Part shown: positions 16,764 to 26,078 of the stretch, in pieces
How the letters are laid out: each line of letters opens with the position of its first letter
Position numbering within the stretch: position 1 is the stretch's first letter
Source of the DNA: Lelliottia wanjuensis
GTDB taxonomy: Bacteria > Pseudomonadota > Gammaproteobacteria > Enterobacterales > Enterobacteriaceae
Direction of reading: 5' to 3'
NCBI RefSeq assembly: GCF_030238365.1
Contig: NZ_JASSOT010000063.1
Span: 62,001-126,000, forward strand
DNA length: 64,000 nucleotides
Notes under the pieces: model-generated
Database searches by the model: none
What the model was told of the DNA's origin: nothing
Seen by the model: the letters and a program-made list of their open reading frames with translations, nothing else
Made by a program: the position numbers and the translations under genes

Positions 16764-17951
16764 CTATTGCGCTTTGACGCGTACCCCCATCAGCACAATC
16801 ACCATCGCGGAGACCAGCAGCAAGCCGCTTCCGGCGAACACGCCGCTTGCACCGTTGAGGTCGAACACTGCCCCGCCGCCTGCGGCACCCGCGCCAATCG
16901 CAAATTGAATCGATGCCACCAGCAGGCCACCCGCACTTTCAGCTTCGTCTGGCACGGTGGTCGCAAGCCAGGTTGACCAGCCCACCGGCACCAGGCCGAA
17001 GGCGAAGCCCCACATCGCGACCAGCAATCCGTCGAGCATCGCCAGATGACCGAACGCCACCATGGTCAGCGCCAGCACGCCCATCACGAAAGGAACCAGC
17101 GCCAGGGTCAGGCGTAAGTTTCGTGCCAGCAGGTGCCCGGCGATCGAGGTGCCGACAAAGTTAGCGAGGCCAAAGCCGAGCAGGATCAGCGAAATGCTCT
17201 CCACGCTCGCCTGCCCGACGGTTTCGAGGAACGGTCGCAGATAGGTGAAGAAGGCAAAGTGGCCGCTAAAAATCAGCACCGTCGCCAGCAGGCCGCCGAT
17301 CATCCCCGGACGGCGCAGCACACGCAGCAATGTCCCGAGACTGCCGCTACTTTCCGGTTTCATCGACGGAAGCACCCACAGCTGCCAGAGCAGCGCCAGC
17401 ATGCTCGGCAAAATGCAGAGGATAAAGACGTTGCGCCAGCCGATCAGGCTGCCGAGATAGCTGCCGAGCGGTGCGGCCACAACAGTCGCAATCGACACGC
17501 TGGAGAAGATGATCGCTAGCGCTTTCGGCACGTGCTGCGCAGGCACCAGACGCATCGCCGTGGCCGTCGACATCGCCCAGAACCCACCGATGGCGACGCC
17601 CAGCAGCAGGCGGCCCATCAGCAGCACCTGCAAATTCGGCGCGAAGGCCACCAGCAGGCTGGAGATAATCTGCAGCACCGAGAAAAACATCAGCACCCAG
17701 CGGCGGTCGATACTTTTGGTGGCCGGGGTGATGAGCAGCCCGGTCACCAGCGCCACCAGCGCCGTCGCGGTCACCGCCTGCCCGGCCATCCCTTCGCTGA
17801 CGCCGAGGCTTGCGGCCATCGGCGTTAACAAACTGGCGGGTAAAAACTCCGCCGTGATCAGGCCAAACACCCCCAGTCCCAGTGAATAGACCGCGCGCCA
17901 GGCGGGTCTGGCGGGCGCTATGGCCTCGCTTGCCGCGATACTTGAATTCAT
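16764..17951 (-). CDS. DHA1-family MFS exporter
   Basis: Permease of 395 residues with 12 predicted helices, resembling the NepI/YdhP/AraJ group of drug- and nucleoside-type exporters (LGLGVFGLITAEFLPASLL, then the A-loop region SIDRRWVLMFFSVLQ). Start MNSSIAAS has GGAG in the leader; upstream codons run towards the divergent regulator. It is divergent from an AraC-type gene with 116 bases between, a common layout of an efflux pump and its regulator. Substrate unknown. Confidence 0.8.
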   Translation of the reverse strand: MNSSIAASEAIAPARPAWRAVYSLGLGVFGLITAEFLPASLLTPMAASLGVSEGMAGQAVTATALVALVTGLLITPATKSIDRRWVLMFFSVLQIISSLLVAFAPNLQVLLMGRLLLGVAIGGFWAMSTATAMRLVPAQHVPKALAIIFSSVSIATVVAAPLGSYLGSLIGWRNVFILCILPSMLALLWQLWVLPSMKPESSGSLGTLLRVLRRPGMIGGLLATVLIFSGHFAFFTYLRPFLETVGQASVESISLILLGFGLANFVGTSIAGHLLARNLRLTLALVPFVMGVLALTMVAFGHLAMLDGLLVAMWGFAFGLVPVGWSTWLATTVPDEAESAGGLLVASIQFAIGAGAAGGGAVFDLNGASGVFAGSGLLLVSAMVIVLMGVRVKAQ

Positions 17952-18067
17952 CTGTTGCTCTCCAGTTAGAAAAATGTGACAAACATCGCAAAAGCATAGA
18001 GTGTTCCCCGTGGACGATCTATGACATATAATCTCCACTTATTGATAATTCGTCCGGAGTTGTGCCG

Positions 18068-19024
18068 ATGACCGTTCAGTCGCCCGATTTAATCAGTGAG
18101 CTTTTACGTGGAATGCGCCTCTCCGGAGTGAAATATCGCCGGATTGAGGCCAGCGCCCCTTTTGGCGTGGCGTTCAGCCAGGCGCCCGGCAAGGCGCAGT
18201 TTCATTTCGTCAGCCACGGTTCGGCGGTGCTGCGCATGGAGAGCGGCGCGGTGTTTAACCTCAGCAGCGGCGATGCGCTGTTCATCCCCAACGGCAATGC
18301 CCACGCCCTGCTGTCGGACGAAAACGCCTGCGTCACGCCGGTGTCGGCCTTCCCCAGTGAGCCGATTTGCAACTCCGTGTGCGCCATCACCTGCGAGCCC
18401 TGCCCGGAAAGCGCACACACGGTCATATTCAGCGGATGCATGGATTTTGAACTCGGCGGGATGCAGCCGCTGATCAAAGCGATGCCGGAAGTGATGATGG
18501 TCAGCCGTCTGATGTCGACCTGGCCGGAGATCCACCCGCTGCTGGCGGCGATGGAGCGGGAATCCATGACCCGCCAGGTCGGTTTCGCCGGGATCCTGGC
18601 GCGCCTCGCCGACGTGGTAGCGGCGCTGATCGTCCGCGGTTGGGTGGAAGCCGGCTGCGGAAAAGCCACGGGCTGGGTACAGGTGCTGCGCGACCCGCGT
18701 CTGAGCCGCGCAATTTACGCCATGCATCAGCAGCCGGGCGTCAACTGGAGCGTGGCGGAGCTGGCGAAAGAGGCCGGAACTTCGCGTTCCGTGTTCGCCG
18801 AGCGGTTCTTATCAGCCACCGGCACCACGCCCGCTAAGTATCTGAGTGAACTGAGAATGCGCCTGGCGATTCAGTATATTCGACATGAGCATCAGGCGAT
18901 TGAGACGGTGGCGCTGCGGCTGGGATATGGATCGCTGGCGGCCTTTAGCCGGGCGTTTAAGCGTATTGTCGGCCATGCGCCGGGCACGCTGCGGGAGACC
19001 AGCCAGACCCCGGAAGAGGTCTGA
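18068..19024 (+). CDS. AraC-family regulator with cupin sensor
   Basis: Regulator of 318 residues: N-terminal cupin domain (FHFVSHGSAVLRM, SGDALFIPNGNAHALL) and C-terminal AraC helix-turn-helix pair (VAELAKEAGTSRSVFAERF and ETVALRLGYGSLAAFSRAF). The ATG at 18068 is 8 bases from GGAG; the GTG two codons earlier is too close. It should control the divergent exporter at 16764-17951. Four cysteines in the middle (NSVCAITCEPCPES) are common in this subfamily and may bind metal or sense redox. Confidence 0.83.
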   Translation: MTVQSPDLISELLRGMRLSGVKYRRIEASAPFGVAFSQAPGKAQFHFVSHGSAVLRMESGAVFNLSSGDALFIPNGNAHALLSDENACVTPVSAFPSEPICNSVCAITCEPCPESAHTVIFSGCMDFELGGMQPLIKAMPEVMMVSRLMSTWPEIHPLLAAMERESMTRQVGFAGILARLADVVAALIVRGWVEAGCGKATGWVQVLRDPRLSRAIYAMHQQPGVNWSVAELAKEAGTSRSVFAERFLSATGTTPAKYLSELRMRLAIQYIRHEHQAIETVALRLGYGSLAAFSRAFKRIVGHAPGTLRETSQTPEEV

Positions 19025-19035
19025 CCGGCGAGGCG

Positions 19036-20418
19036 TCAGAAATAATATTTAAAGCGCACGCGGCCACCGTAGCGGTCGTCGTTATTCCCGTCGCCGTCGT
19101 TCGGATGCGCTTGCACCCAGGAGGCGTAGGCCCCGAGATAGATATTAAAGTTCTTCATTTTCATCACGTTCGGGATGAGATACGACGCGTGAATGGTGTG
19201 GATATCGTAGTCGCCCGGATCGGTTATCCAGCAGTCGTTGTCGCAGTTGTCGAAGACATTCGCAGAGTTGAATTTATCCACCTGGTTGTGGGCGTAGATG
19301 TAGCCCAGCTCGAAGTTATGCCACAGGGCGTTAGTCCCGGCGGTGAAGTCGGTTTCATCCGTGGCGTCCATGTAGGCGGTGTTAAGATTCACCACCACGC
19401 CCTCTTCCGGATCGGTTTTTTGCCCGTTCCAGGTCATCGTCAGGCCATACCCGGTACGATCGGACTGATCGACCCACTGCCCGGACGCATCGCGATAGCC
19501 GTAGGCGTTGTTGACGAGGTTGCTCTCCATCGCCACCGCCGTGGAGAAGCGCCCGCTCTGCCATGAAATCACCGGACGCACGTACGCGACGTTTTTGTCG
19601 TTATCGAGATCGACGCCGTGATACTGCTTATCGACGAACAGCGTGCTGCCGTTTTCCAGCAGGGTGTTGACCTCAAAATACCAGTTATCGAGGGTTTTAC
19701 TCATCAGGAAATTGCCGCCGCTGTCGCTACGGCCTCGGCCCTCTTTCATCATGTAGATATAACCGTAGCCGTCGCTGTAGAGATCGTTGGCGGTATTCCC
19801 GGAGTACTCAATAAAGGTGTCCTGGTTCAGCGGGAACATATCGTAGGCTTCGAAGCGGCCGACTTTAATCTTCCAGTTATTTTCGTTGCCGAAGAAGAAC
19901 ACCGCATCATCGAGATTCATTTTACCCGTCAGATCCGCCAGCGGCTGGACGGAGAATCCGGCGAAATTACCGTCCTCCATTCGGCGATATCCATCAAACC
20001 CTAACAGCAGACGGCCGTTAATATCCCAGCGTTCATTATTTCCCGATGCCCAGTCCTTGTTAGCACTGGTTTTAATCGAGGTTAATGCGCCACTTCGGCT
20101 GGCGGCATCCATATTAAATTCGACGTCGCCATAAAATTTAATATCCCCATAGCCCGAGAGCGTGAGTTTGGGTAATGCGGCGGCGCTCACCGGCTCGGCG
20201 GACTGCACCGCCACGGTCGGCTGATTTTTTGCCGCCACGGTTTGGTTTTTCTCTAATTGCTCAATTTGCGCCTCGGCCTTTTCTGCCCGGCTTTCGGCTT
20301 TTTCCAGACGCGCTTCCAGCTGCGCGAGTTTTTCTTCCAGATCGGGGGAATTCTGTGCGGCATTGATCCCAGCGGAACAGAGCGCGCCGACGGCCAAAAC
20401 AATAAGTTTTATTCTCAT
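19036..20418 (-). CDS. RafY-like glycoporin with N-terminal coiled coil
   Basis: Outer-membrane protein of 460 residues. A signal peptide ends at about AGINA (residue 20), followed by a heptad-rich stretch (residues 24-60, leucines and Glu/Lys, EEKLAQLEARLEKAESRAEK) and a short Ala/Val linker. The remainder alternates short strands with aromatic girdles and ends in FKYYF, a C-terminal phenylalanine as porins need. Layout and length match the raffinose porin RafY/ScrY type. The ATG has AAGGGA upstream. It converges on the AraC gene and is divergent from treA, which hints at sugar uptake; no sugar genes other than treA adjoin it. Confidence 0.78.
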   Translation of the reverse strand: MRIKLIVLAVGALCSAGINAAQNSPDLEEKLAQLEARLEKAESRAEKAEAQIEQLEKNQTVAAKNQPTVAVQSAEPVSAAALPKLTLSGYGDIKFYGDVEFNMDAASRSGALTSIKTSANKDWASGNNERWDINGRLLLGFDGYRRMEDGNFAGFSVQPLADLTGKMNLDDAVFFFGNENNWKIKVGRFEAYDMFPLNQDTFIEYSGNTANDLYSDGYGYIYMMKEGRGRSDSGGNFLMSKTLDNWYFEVNTLLENGSTLFVDKQYHGVDLDNDKNVAYVRPVISWQSGRFSTAVAMESNLVNNAYGYRDASGQWVDQSDRTGYGLTMTWNGQKTDPEEGVVVNLNTAYMDATDETDFTAGTNALWHNFELGYIYAHNQVDKFNSANVFDNCDNDCWITDPGDYDIHTIHASYLIPNVMKMKNFNIYLGAYASWVQAHPNDGDGNNDDRYGGRVRFKYYF

Positions 20419-20834
20419 GGATCCCTTCCTGATAAATTATTATGACATTCCTGAACAGCTTCGGTATTTCGCCTAATCAGGGCGGCGGGTTCCATTACGT
20501 TTTTTCACCTGTTGATTATGATTTTTTATTTATGTGATCGTGAAGAAGCCTTTAGTGAGAAATTCAATAACGGAGCACGCGCGAGATCACACTTATAATT
20601 ACAGCAACCCATAACGAAAAATAAAAAATATAATTACGGCGCCTATAAATATTTAAAATTAATAAACCAAGTAAATCTATTAACGTTAAATATCCGTTTA
20701 TCCTGATACGGGTAAAGAGTCTGGAACTGTGAAAAATGGGAGGTTCGACACGCGAAACCCGTCAGATTCGTCTAAGGTTTTCAGGTGATTGACGGCAGCG
20801 GCGACGCTGCTCGCGAATAAAAAGGAGAAGACCG
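20419..20834. promoter_or_regulatory. AT-rich divergent control region, porin and treA
   Basis: A 416-base gap between divergent genes. It is clearly AT-richer than its surroundings, with half-sites resembling CRP (TGTGAT at 20533, TCACA at 20587) and a TATAAT at 20594-20599 without a good -35. I see no small gene. Both flanking promoters should lie here, but I cannot place them with confidence. Confidence 0.35.
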
Positions 20835-22526
20835 ATGACGAGAACCGAGATGCGCCGTCCCGCACCGCTTGCGCTGCGCGTGGCATTAGGGTGCGCGCTG
20901 CTGAGCGTCGCTGCACTGAGCGTTGCTGATGAGTTACCTTCTGGGCAAAAACAGTCGCCAGATATTTTGCTCGGCCCCCTGTTTAGCGACGTGCAAAGCG
21001 CCAAACTGTTCCCCGATCAAAAAACCTTCGCTGATGCGGTACCGAAAAGCGATCCGCTGATGATTCTGGCGGATTATCGTATGCAGCATCAGCAGCGCGG
21101 TTTTGACCTGCGCCACTTCGTGGAGGTGAATTTCACCCTGCCGGGCGAAGGCGAGAAGTACGTTCCCCCTGCCGGACAGAGCCTGCGCGAGCATATTGAC
21201 GGGCTGTGGCCAGTGCTGACGCGTACCACCGATAAGGCTGACAAATGGGATTCCCTGCTGCCGCTGCCGAAACCTTACGTGGTACCGGGCGGGCGTTTCC
21301 GCGAGGTCTATTACTGGGACAGTTACTTCACCATGCTGGGGCTGGCGGAGAGCGATCACTGGGACAAAATCAGCGATATGGTGGCGAACTTCGGCTATGA
21401 GCTGGACAACTTCGGTCATATCCCCAACGGCAACCGCAGCTATTATCTGAGCCGCTCCCAGCCGCCGTTCTTCGCCCTGATGGTCGAACTGCTGGCGACG
21501 CACGACAAGGACGCGCTGAAAACTTATCTGCCGCAGATGGAAAAAGAGTACAGCTACTGGATGGAAGGCGTGAAGACGCTGCAGCCCGGTCAGGCCAACA
21601 AACGAGTGGTGAAACTGGATGACGGATCGATTCTGAACCGCTACTGGGACGATCGCGACACGCCGCGCCCGGAATCCTGGCTGGATGATGTCAACACCGC
21701 CAAAAATAACCCGAACCGCCCGGCGACTGAGATCTACCGCGACCTGCGCTCCGCCGCGGCGTCCGGCTGGGACTTTAGCTCGCGCTGGATGGACGATCCG
21801 CAAAAACTCGGCACTATTCGCACCACCAGCATTGTGCCGGTGGATCTGAACGCCCTGCTGTTCAAGATGGAAAAACTGCTCGCCAAAGCTTCTCAGGAAT
21901 CAGGGGATACAGAGCGAGCTAACCGCTATGAAGCGCTGGCCAGTGCGCGACAAAAAGCGATTGAGAGCCATCTGTGGAATGACAAAGAGGGCTGGTATGC
22001 GGATTACGATCTGAAGAGCAATAAGGTGCGCAATCAGCTGACCGCCGCGGCCCTGTTCCCGCTGTATGTCAACGCGGCGTCCAAAGAGCGGGCGGATAAG
22101 GTGGCAAGCGCTACCGCCTCGCGCCTGTTGAAACCGGGCGGTGTCACCACCACCACGATTAACAGCGGGCAGCAGTGGGACGCGCCAAACGGCTGGGCAC
22201 CGTTGCAGTGGGTAGCCGCCGAAGGGTTGCAGAACTATGGTCACAAGAAAGTGGCGATGGATGTGACCTGGCGCTTCCTGACCAACGTGCAGCACACCTA
22301 CGATCGCGAGCAGAAACTGGTGGAGAAATATGATGTGTCGACCACCGGGACCGGCGGAGGCGGCGGCGAGTATCCGCTGCAGGACGGCTTCGGCTGGACC
22401 AACGGCGTGACGCTGAAGATGCTGGACCTGGTGTGCCCGAAAGAGAAACCGTGCGACAGCTTGCCGGCGACGCAGCCGGCGGCGAATGATGATGTGGCGC
22501 CGGTGGAGAAGAGTGCGGCTAAGTAG
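20835..22526 (+). CDS. treA: Periplasmic trehalase
   Basis: GH37 trehalase of 563 residues that splits trehalose to two glucoses in the periplasm, letting cells use trehalose at high osmolarity. Signal peptide to about residue 31 (SVADEL). Both family signatures are present: [15 protein letters not shown] at 151-165 and [14 protein letters not shown] in the C-terminal third, plus the glycine-rich [24 protein letters not shown] lies 8 bases before the ATG. Length matches E. coli TreA (565). Confidence 0.95.
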   Translation: MTRTEMRRPAPLALRVALGCALLSVAALSVADELPSGQKQSPDILLGPLFSDVQSAKLFPDQKTFADAVPKSDPLMILADYRMQHQQRGFDLRHFVEVNFTLPGEGEKYVPPAGQSLREHIDGLWPVLTRTTDKADKWDSLLPLPKPYVVPGGRFREVYYWDSYFTMLGLAESDHWDKISDMVANFGYELDNFGHIPNGNRSYYLSRSQPPFFALMVELLATHDKDALKTYLPQMEKEYSYWMEGVKTLQPGQANKRVVKLDDGSILNRYWDDRDTPRPESWLDDVNTAKNNPNRPATEIYRDLRSAAASGWDFSSRWMDDPQKLGTIRTTSIVPVDLNALLFKMEKLLAKASQESGDTERANRYEALASARQKAIESHLWNDKEGWYADYDLKSNKVRNQLTAAALFPLYVNAASKERADKVASATASRLLKPGGVTTTTINSGQQWDAPNGWAPLQWVAAEGLQNYGHKKVAMDVTWRFLTNVQHTYDREQKLVEKYDVSTTGTGGGGGEYPLQDGFGWTNGVTLKMLDLVCPKEKPCDSLPATQPAANDDVAPVEKSAAK

Positions 22527-22543
22527 GAGTTGTGCGGTCTGAT

Positions 22544-22626
22544 GCCCTCACCCCGGCCCTCTCCCACGGGGAGAGGGAGAAAAGCAAGCGAGTTCCCTCT
22601 CCCACAGGGAGAGGGTTAGGGCGAGG
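22544..22626. repeat. GC-rich hairpin repeat, double copy
   Basis: Two hairpins with identical 9-base arms CCCTCTCCC/GGGAGAGGG at 22557-22577 and 22595-22615, flanked by CCTCACCCCGG and GGGCGAGGGG. The same unit recurs at 29577-29611 and 37163-37195. It lies between the convergent treA and receptor genes and could help end transcription, though no clean U-tract is present. Confidence 0.85.
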
Positions 22627-22633
22627 GGAAAAC

Positions 22634-24736
22634 TCAGAAGCTATAACTCGCCCCCACCTGCACCGTGCGATCCCGCCCAATCCAGCAGTTGGTCGCGTCG
22701 TAGCAGGTGAAGGTCTCTTTGTTGGTGATGTTCTGCGCGCTGGCTTTCAGGGTCAGCCCGGCCAGCGACGGCATGATTTCACCCATCTGATACGAGGCGG
22801 CCAGGTCGTACTGCGTCGTGCCACCCAGTTTGCCCCGATCGTTGGTCGGCGCGATCTCCATCGGACCGGTGTAGCGCGCCCCTGCGCCGAGGTTCAGTCC
22901 TTTCAGCGACGTGCTGTCGAAGGTGTAATCCCCCCAAAGATTAAAGGCGTTTTCCGGCACCTGCGTCGGGCGTTTGCCTTTGTACTTCTCATCTTCGGTG
23001 TTTATCGCGTGGGTGTAGGCGTAGTTGGCAATCAGCGTCAGGTTATCCGTTGGACGGCTGATGGCCGACAGCTCTGCCCCTTTCGACTCCACTTCGCCAG
23101 TCTGGCGATAATTGAGGAAGCCCGGATCGGTAGTGACCACGTTTTTCTGGCGGATGTTAAACACCGAGGCGGTAAAGGTGGTGGCGTACTCCTCCAGCAG
23201 GTATTTCACCCCGCCTTCCACCTGTTTGCTGGTGGTCGGTTTCACATCTTTCGCCGTCAGCGTGCCCTGCGGCGAGACCGGCGCAAAGCCTTCGGAGTAG
23301 CTGATGAACGGTGAAATGCCGTTTTCGAAGGCGTACAGCGCCCCCAGACGTTTGGTGACGCGATCCTGCGACACCCAGGCTTTATCACCGTTTTGCAGAT
23401 AATCGGTAGTGACTGAACGGTAGTCGTCGTAGCGCAGACTGCCGAGCAGGTTCAGGCCGCCGAATTCAATCTGGTCCTGCAGGTAGTAGCCGTTTTGCTG
23501 ATAGCTCAGGCGGTTTTTCTGCGCGGTGTAGAGACCGAGCGCCCCGTCGTTAACCTGCGAGTAGTCCGGGTCGCGCATGTCGATGCCCGGCGTGTTCGAC
23601 GCGTAGCGATAGTGGAAGTGCGAGTTCAGCTTCTGATAGTCAAACCCCGCCAGCAGATGATGTTTCCAGTCGCCCAGCTCAAGCGTTTTGGTGATCTGGT
23701 TATCGATATTAAAGCTCTGTAGATCTTCATCGGTGGTGTAGGCAAAGCGGTTCAGCTCATAGACTTGTGCGCCCGGCCCGGTGGAGTAGATGCTGCGCTG
23801 GTGCGTGTCCACGTCGAAATAGCGCGCTTTCTGGTTAAAGCCCCAGCCGCTGTCGAACTCGTGTTCAAAGCTGTAGCCCAGCATCCACTGGCGCTGTTTG
23901 AAACCGCTCCACTCGTCGCCCGCATAATCGCGGCGATCGGCATATTTCGAGCGCAGGTAAGAGAGCGGCAGCGGGTTAGACGGCGTCAGGCTCGGGGAGT
24001 TTTGCGCCAGCGCGTCAAGGGTCAGGCGCGTTTTGCTGTCCGGCTGCCAGGTGACGGACGGGGCCACCAGATAGTTTTCCGTGCGGGTGGTGTGCGGCTG
24101 ATCGTCGCCCTCCATCGCTTTACCCAGAAGACGGTAGTTCCAGTCGCTGGTGGCGATCTGCCCGGTGGAGTCGAGATACCCCTCTTTCAGGTTACGCGTG
24201 CCGGTGTTAAAGCCCACTTCCGTCTGCGCCGCTTTTTGCGGTTTTTTGCCCTGAATATTGACCAGCCCGCCCGGCGAGCCGCCGCCGTAGAGCACGGAGG
24301 CCGGGCCTTTAAGGATATCGACGCTCTCGATCAGCAGCGGGTCGATGCGCGCTTTGGTGTTCCCGGTGACGTTGTACGGCAGCTGCAGGCCGTTGTAATA
24401 CTCCTGCTCGACGGTGAATCCGCGAATTTTATATTCGCTCATGTAGGAGGTGTTGCCGCGCACTTCCGTCGACACGCCAGGGGCATAGCGCAGGATTTCG
24501 TTGACCGAATTCGCGTGGCGCTGTTCGATCTCGGTGGCGGAAATGGTGTTGATGACCTGCGGGGTTTTACTTTCGGCCACCGCTGATTTGGTGGCGCTGT
24601 TGGTCCACTCCGGGAGCGCGCTACCCTGCTCTGATCCGGTCACGACTATCGTGGATTCTTCCGCAAACGCACAGGTTTGCAATGCCAGTGAAACGGCTCC
24701 TGCCAACGCACATACTGCAAAACGCGAGGTGTTCAT
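22634..24736 (-). CDS. TonB-dependent ferric siderophore receptor
   Basis: Outer-membrane receptor of 700 residues. Signal peptide to about residue 25 (CAFAEES), TonB-box-like STIVVTG immediately after, plug domain with VNEILRYAPGVSTEVRG and VDILKGPASVLYGGGSPGG, and a barrel ending in VQVGASYSF. A late cysteine pair (TCYDATNCW) before the last strand resembles hydroxamate receptors of the FhuA/FoxA/FhuE group, so a ferrichrome- or ferrioxamine-type ligand is likely. The Fur-like box upstream supports iron control. No transporter genes adjoin it. Confidence 0.85.
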   Translation of the reverse strand: MNTSRFAVCALAGAVSLALQTCAFAEESTIVVTGSEQGSALPEWTNSATKSAVAESKTPQVINTISATEIEQRHANSVNEILRYAPGVSTEVRGNTSYMSEYKIRGFTVEQEYYNGLQLPYNVTGNTKARIDPLLIESVDILKGPASVLYGGGSPGGLVNIQGKKPQKAAQTEVGFNTGTRNLKEGYLDSTGQIATSDWNYRLLGKAMEGDDQPHTTRTENYLVAPSVTWQPDSKTRLTLDALAQNSPSLTPSNPLPLSYLRSKYADRRDYAGDEWSGFKQRQWMLGYSFEHEFDSGWGFNQKARYFDVDTHQRSIYSTGPGAQVYELNRFAYTTDEDLQSFNIDNQITKTLELGDWKHHLLAGFDYQKLNSHFHYRYASNTPGIDMRDPDYSQVNDGALGLYTAQKNRLSYQQNGYYLQDQIEFGGLNLLGSLRYDDYRSVTTDYLQNGDKAWVSQDRVTKRLGALYAFENGISPFISYSEGFAPVSPQGTLTAKDVKPTTSKQVEGGVKYLLEEYATTFTASVFNIRQKNVVTTDPGFLNYRQTGEVESKGAELSAISRPTDNLTLIANYAYTHAINTEDEKYKGKRPTQVPENAFNLWGDYTFDSTSLKGLNLGAGARYTGPMEIAPTNDRGKLGGTTQYDLAASYQMGEIMPSLAGLTLKASAQNITNKETFTCYDATNCWIGRDRTVQVGASYSF

Positions 24737-24769
24737 ATTGTCGTCTTATTATTAGATGATACAAAGAAC

Positions 24770-24788
24770 GACAATTATTCTCATTTCG
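24770..24788 (-). promoter_or_regulatory. Candidate Fur box
   Basis: The 19 bases starting GACAATTATTCTCATT match the Fur consensus GATAATGATAATCATTATC at 12 of 19 positions. They lie 34 bases upstream of the siderophore receptor start, within its expected promoter. Confidence 0.55.
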
Positions 24789-24807
24789 ATTAACAAAGCA
24801 ATATGGG

Positions 24808-24842
24808 GGCAAAAAAAACGGCCCTCAGTGAGAGCCGTTTCG
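24808..24842 (-). terminator. Intrinsic terminator of ymgE
   Basis: Read on the minus strand, AACGGCTCTC and GAGGGCCGTT form a stem around a short loop, followed by eight Ts. It lies directly after the ymgE stop and upstream of the siderophore receptor, insulating the two. Confidence 0.85.
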
Positions 24843-24846
24843 CTGT

Positions 24847-25101
24847 TTATGCCCGTCTGAGCAGGCGGAAAACCGCCAGGACGACGATTGCGCCCACGAC
24901 GGCCACCAGGAAACTGTGCAGATTAAAGCCGCTGACGCTGCCACCGACGCCAAACATGGTCGCCAGCCAGCCGCCGACTACCGCACCGATGACCCCCAGC
25001 ACGCAGGTCAGAATGAAACCGCCACCATCACGTCCCGGCATAATGAATTTTGCGATAACGCCGGCGATAAGACCAAAGACAATCCAGGCGATGATACCCA
25101 T
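24847..25101 (-). CDS. ymgE: Transglycosylase-associated-type membrane protein
   Basis: Small inner-membrane protein of 84 residues with three predicted helices and the GlsB/YeaQ/YmgE signature GLIAGVIAKFIMPGRDGGGF. The ATG at 25099-25101 is the family start; a longer frame adds 17 residues of unrelated leader. Function is not known; relatives are stress-induced. It ends at a strong terminator. Confidence 0.88.
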   Translation of the reverse strand: MGIIAWIVFGLIAGVIAKFIMPGRDGGGFILTCVLGVIGAVVGGWLATMFGVGGSVSGFNLHSFLVAVVGAIVVLAVFRLLRRA

Positions 25102-25242
25102 TGCGATGCCCTCTTGCAGATGAAATGCATGCGCTGAAAATGTTTCGCGCAAGTGACTTAAGTATAGGTCACCGCGCTAAAACCGTTTTCTTCTCACCGA
25201 CTTAATTACCTCTCAATTTTGAAAAAAAATCACCGGTTTGTA

Positions 25243-25269
25243 TTAAGTTCCGCTCACCATTGCCGATAC
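25243..25269 (+). promoter_or_regulatory. Sigma-28 (FliA) promoter of ycgR
   Basis: TTAAGTTC, 11 bases, then GCCGATAC fits the flagellar class 3 consensus TAAAGTTT-N11-GCCGATAA very closely, 40 bases ahead of the ycgR GTG start. In E. coli ycgR is FliA-dependent, so this site is both seen and expected. Confidence 0.85.
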
Positions 25270-25309
25270 TTCTGGGACAGTCCGTCAGACAATCGAGGAG
25301 CCATTCGGC

Positions 25310-26041
25310 GTGAGTAATTACAGTGAGCAGTTCCTGAAGCAAAATCCGCTGGCTGTATTAGGTGTATTACGCGACCTGCACAAGGGCGAAGTGCCTGTGC
25401 GCATCAGTTGGGCTACAAATCAGTTCATCAGCAGGATCCTGGAAGCGACACCGGAGCGTCTGGTGATTGACCTCGGCAGCCAGGAGTATGAGAACCGGGC
25501 GGTACTGCGCGCGAAAAACATCTCCGTGCTGGCAGAAACCAAAGGGGCGAAGGTTGAATTTGTCCTGCCGCATGTGGAACAAGGCGATTATCTCAATCTG
25601 CCGGCGTTTATTACTCCGCTGCCGGACAGCCTGTGGTTTGTCCAGCGCCGGGAGTATTTTCGTATTAACGCCCCACTGCACCCTTCCTATTTTTGTAAGG
25701 CCAAAATGCCGGACAAAAAAGAGATCCGCTTTCGCCTCTTCGACCTGTCACTCGGCGGGATGGGCGCACTGATGGACACACCACGACCGGACGGACTGGT
25801 TGAAGGGATGCGTTTTTCACAGATTGAACTGGATATGGCTGGCTGGGGACGTTTTTACTTTGACGCGCAGCTGATTGCGATCAGCGAACGCAAGGTGGTG
25901 GACAGCAAAAATGAGACCATTACCACACCGCGGCTGAGCTTTCGCTTTTTAAATGTCGGGCCTGGGGCTGAAAGGGAACTGCAGAGAATTATTTTCTCGC
26001 TGGAGCGAGAAGCACGGGAGCGCGCGAATAAGGTGCTCTGA
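25310..26041 (+). CDS. ycgR: Flagellar brake protein, c-di-GMP receptor
   Basis: Protein of 243 residues that slows flagellar rotation when bound to c-di-GMP. N-terminal YcgR domain (about 1-105) and C-terminal PilZ domain, with the nucleotide-binding RREYFR at 113-118 and DLSLGGMG near 145-152. GTG start with GAGGAG a little upstream. Convergent with emtA; the 37 bases between hold a GC-rich imperfect hairpin (GCCGGACAGC...GCTGCCCGGC). The FliA-type promoter indicates a flagellated organism. Confidence 0.95.
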   Translation: MSNYSEQFLKQNPLAVLGVLRDLHKGEVPVRISWATNQFISRILEATPERLVIDLGSQEYENRAVLRAKNISVLAETKGAKVEFVLPHVEQGDYLNLPAFITPLPDSLWFVQRREYFRINAPLHPSYFCKAKMPDKKEIRFRLFDLSLGGMGALMDTPRPDGLVEGMRFSQIELDMAGWGRFYFDAQLIAISERKVVDSKNETITTPRLSFRFLNVGPGAERELQRIIFSLEREARERANKVL

Positions 26042-26078
26042 AACGCGCCGGACAGCGGCTCGCTGCCCGGCTACGGCA

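Noticed and set aside
16592-16908. Short open frames inside the 101-base repeats
   Set aside because: They repeat with the array and encode repeat-derived peptides such as MSGGGCALPD; not genes.
24808-24842. Terminator for the siderophore receptor
   Set aside because: The T-run follows the stem on the minus strand after ymgE; the receptor starts downstream of it, so it ends ymgE.
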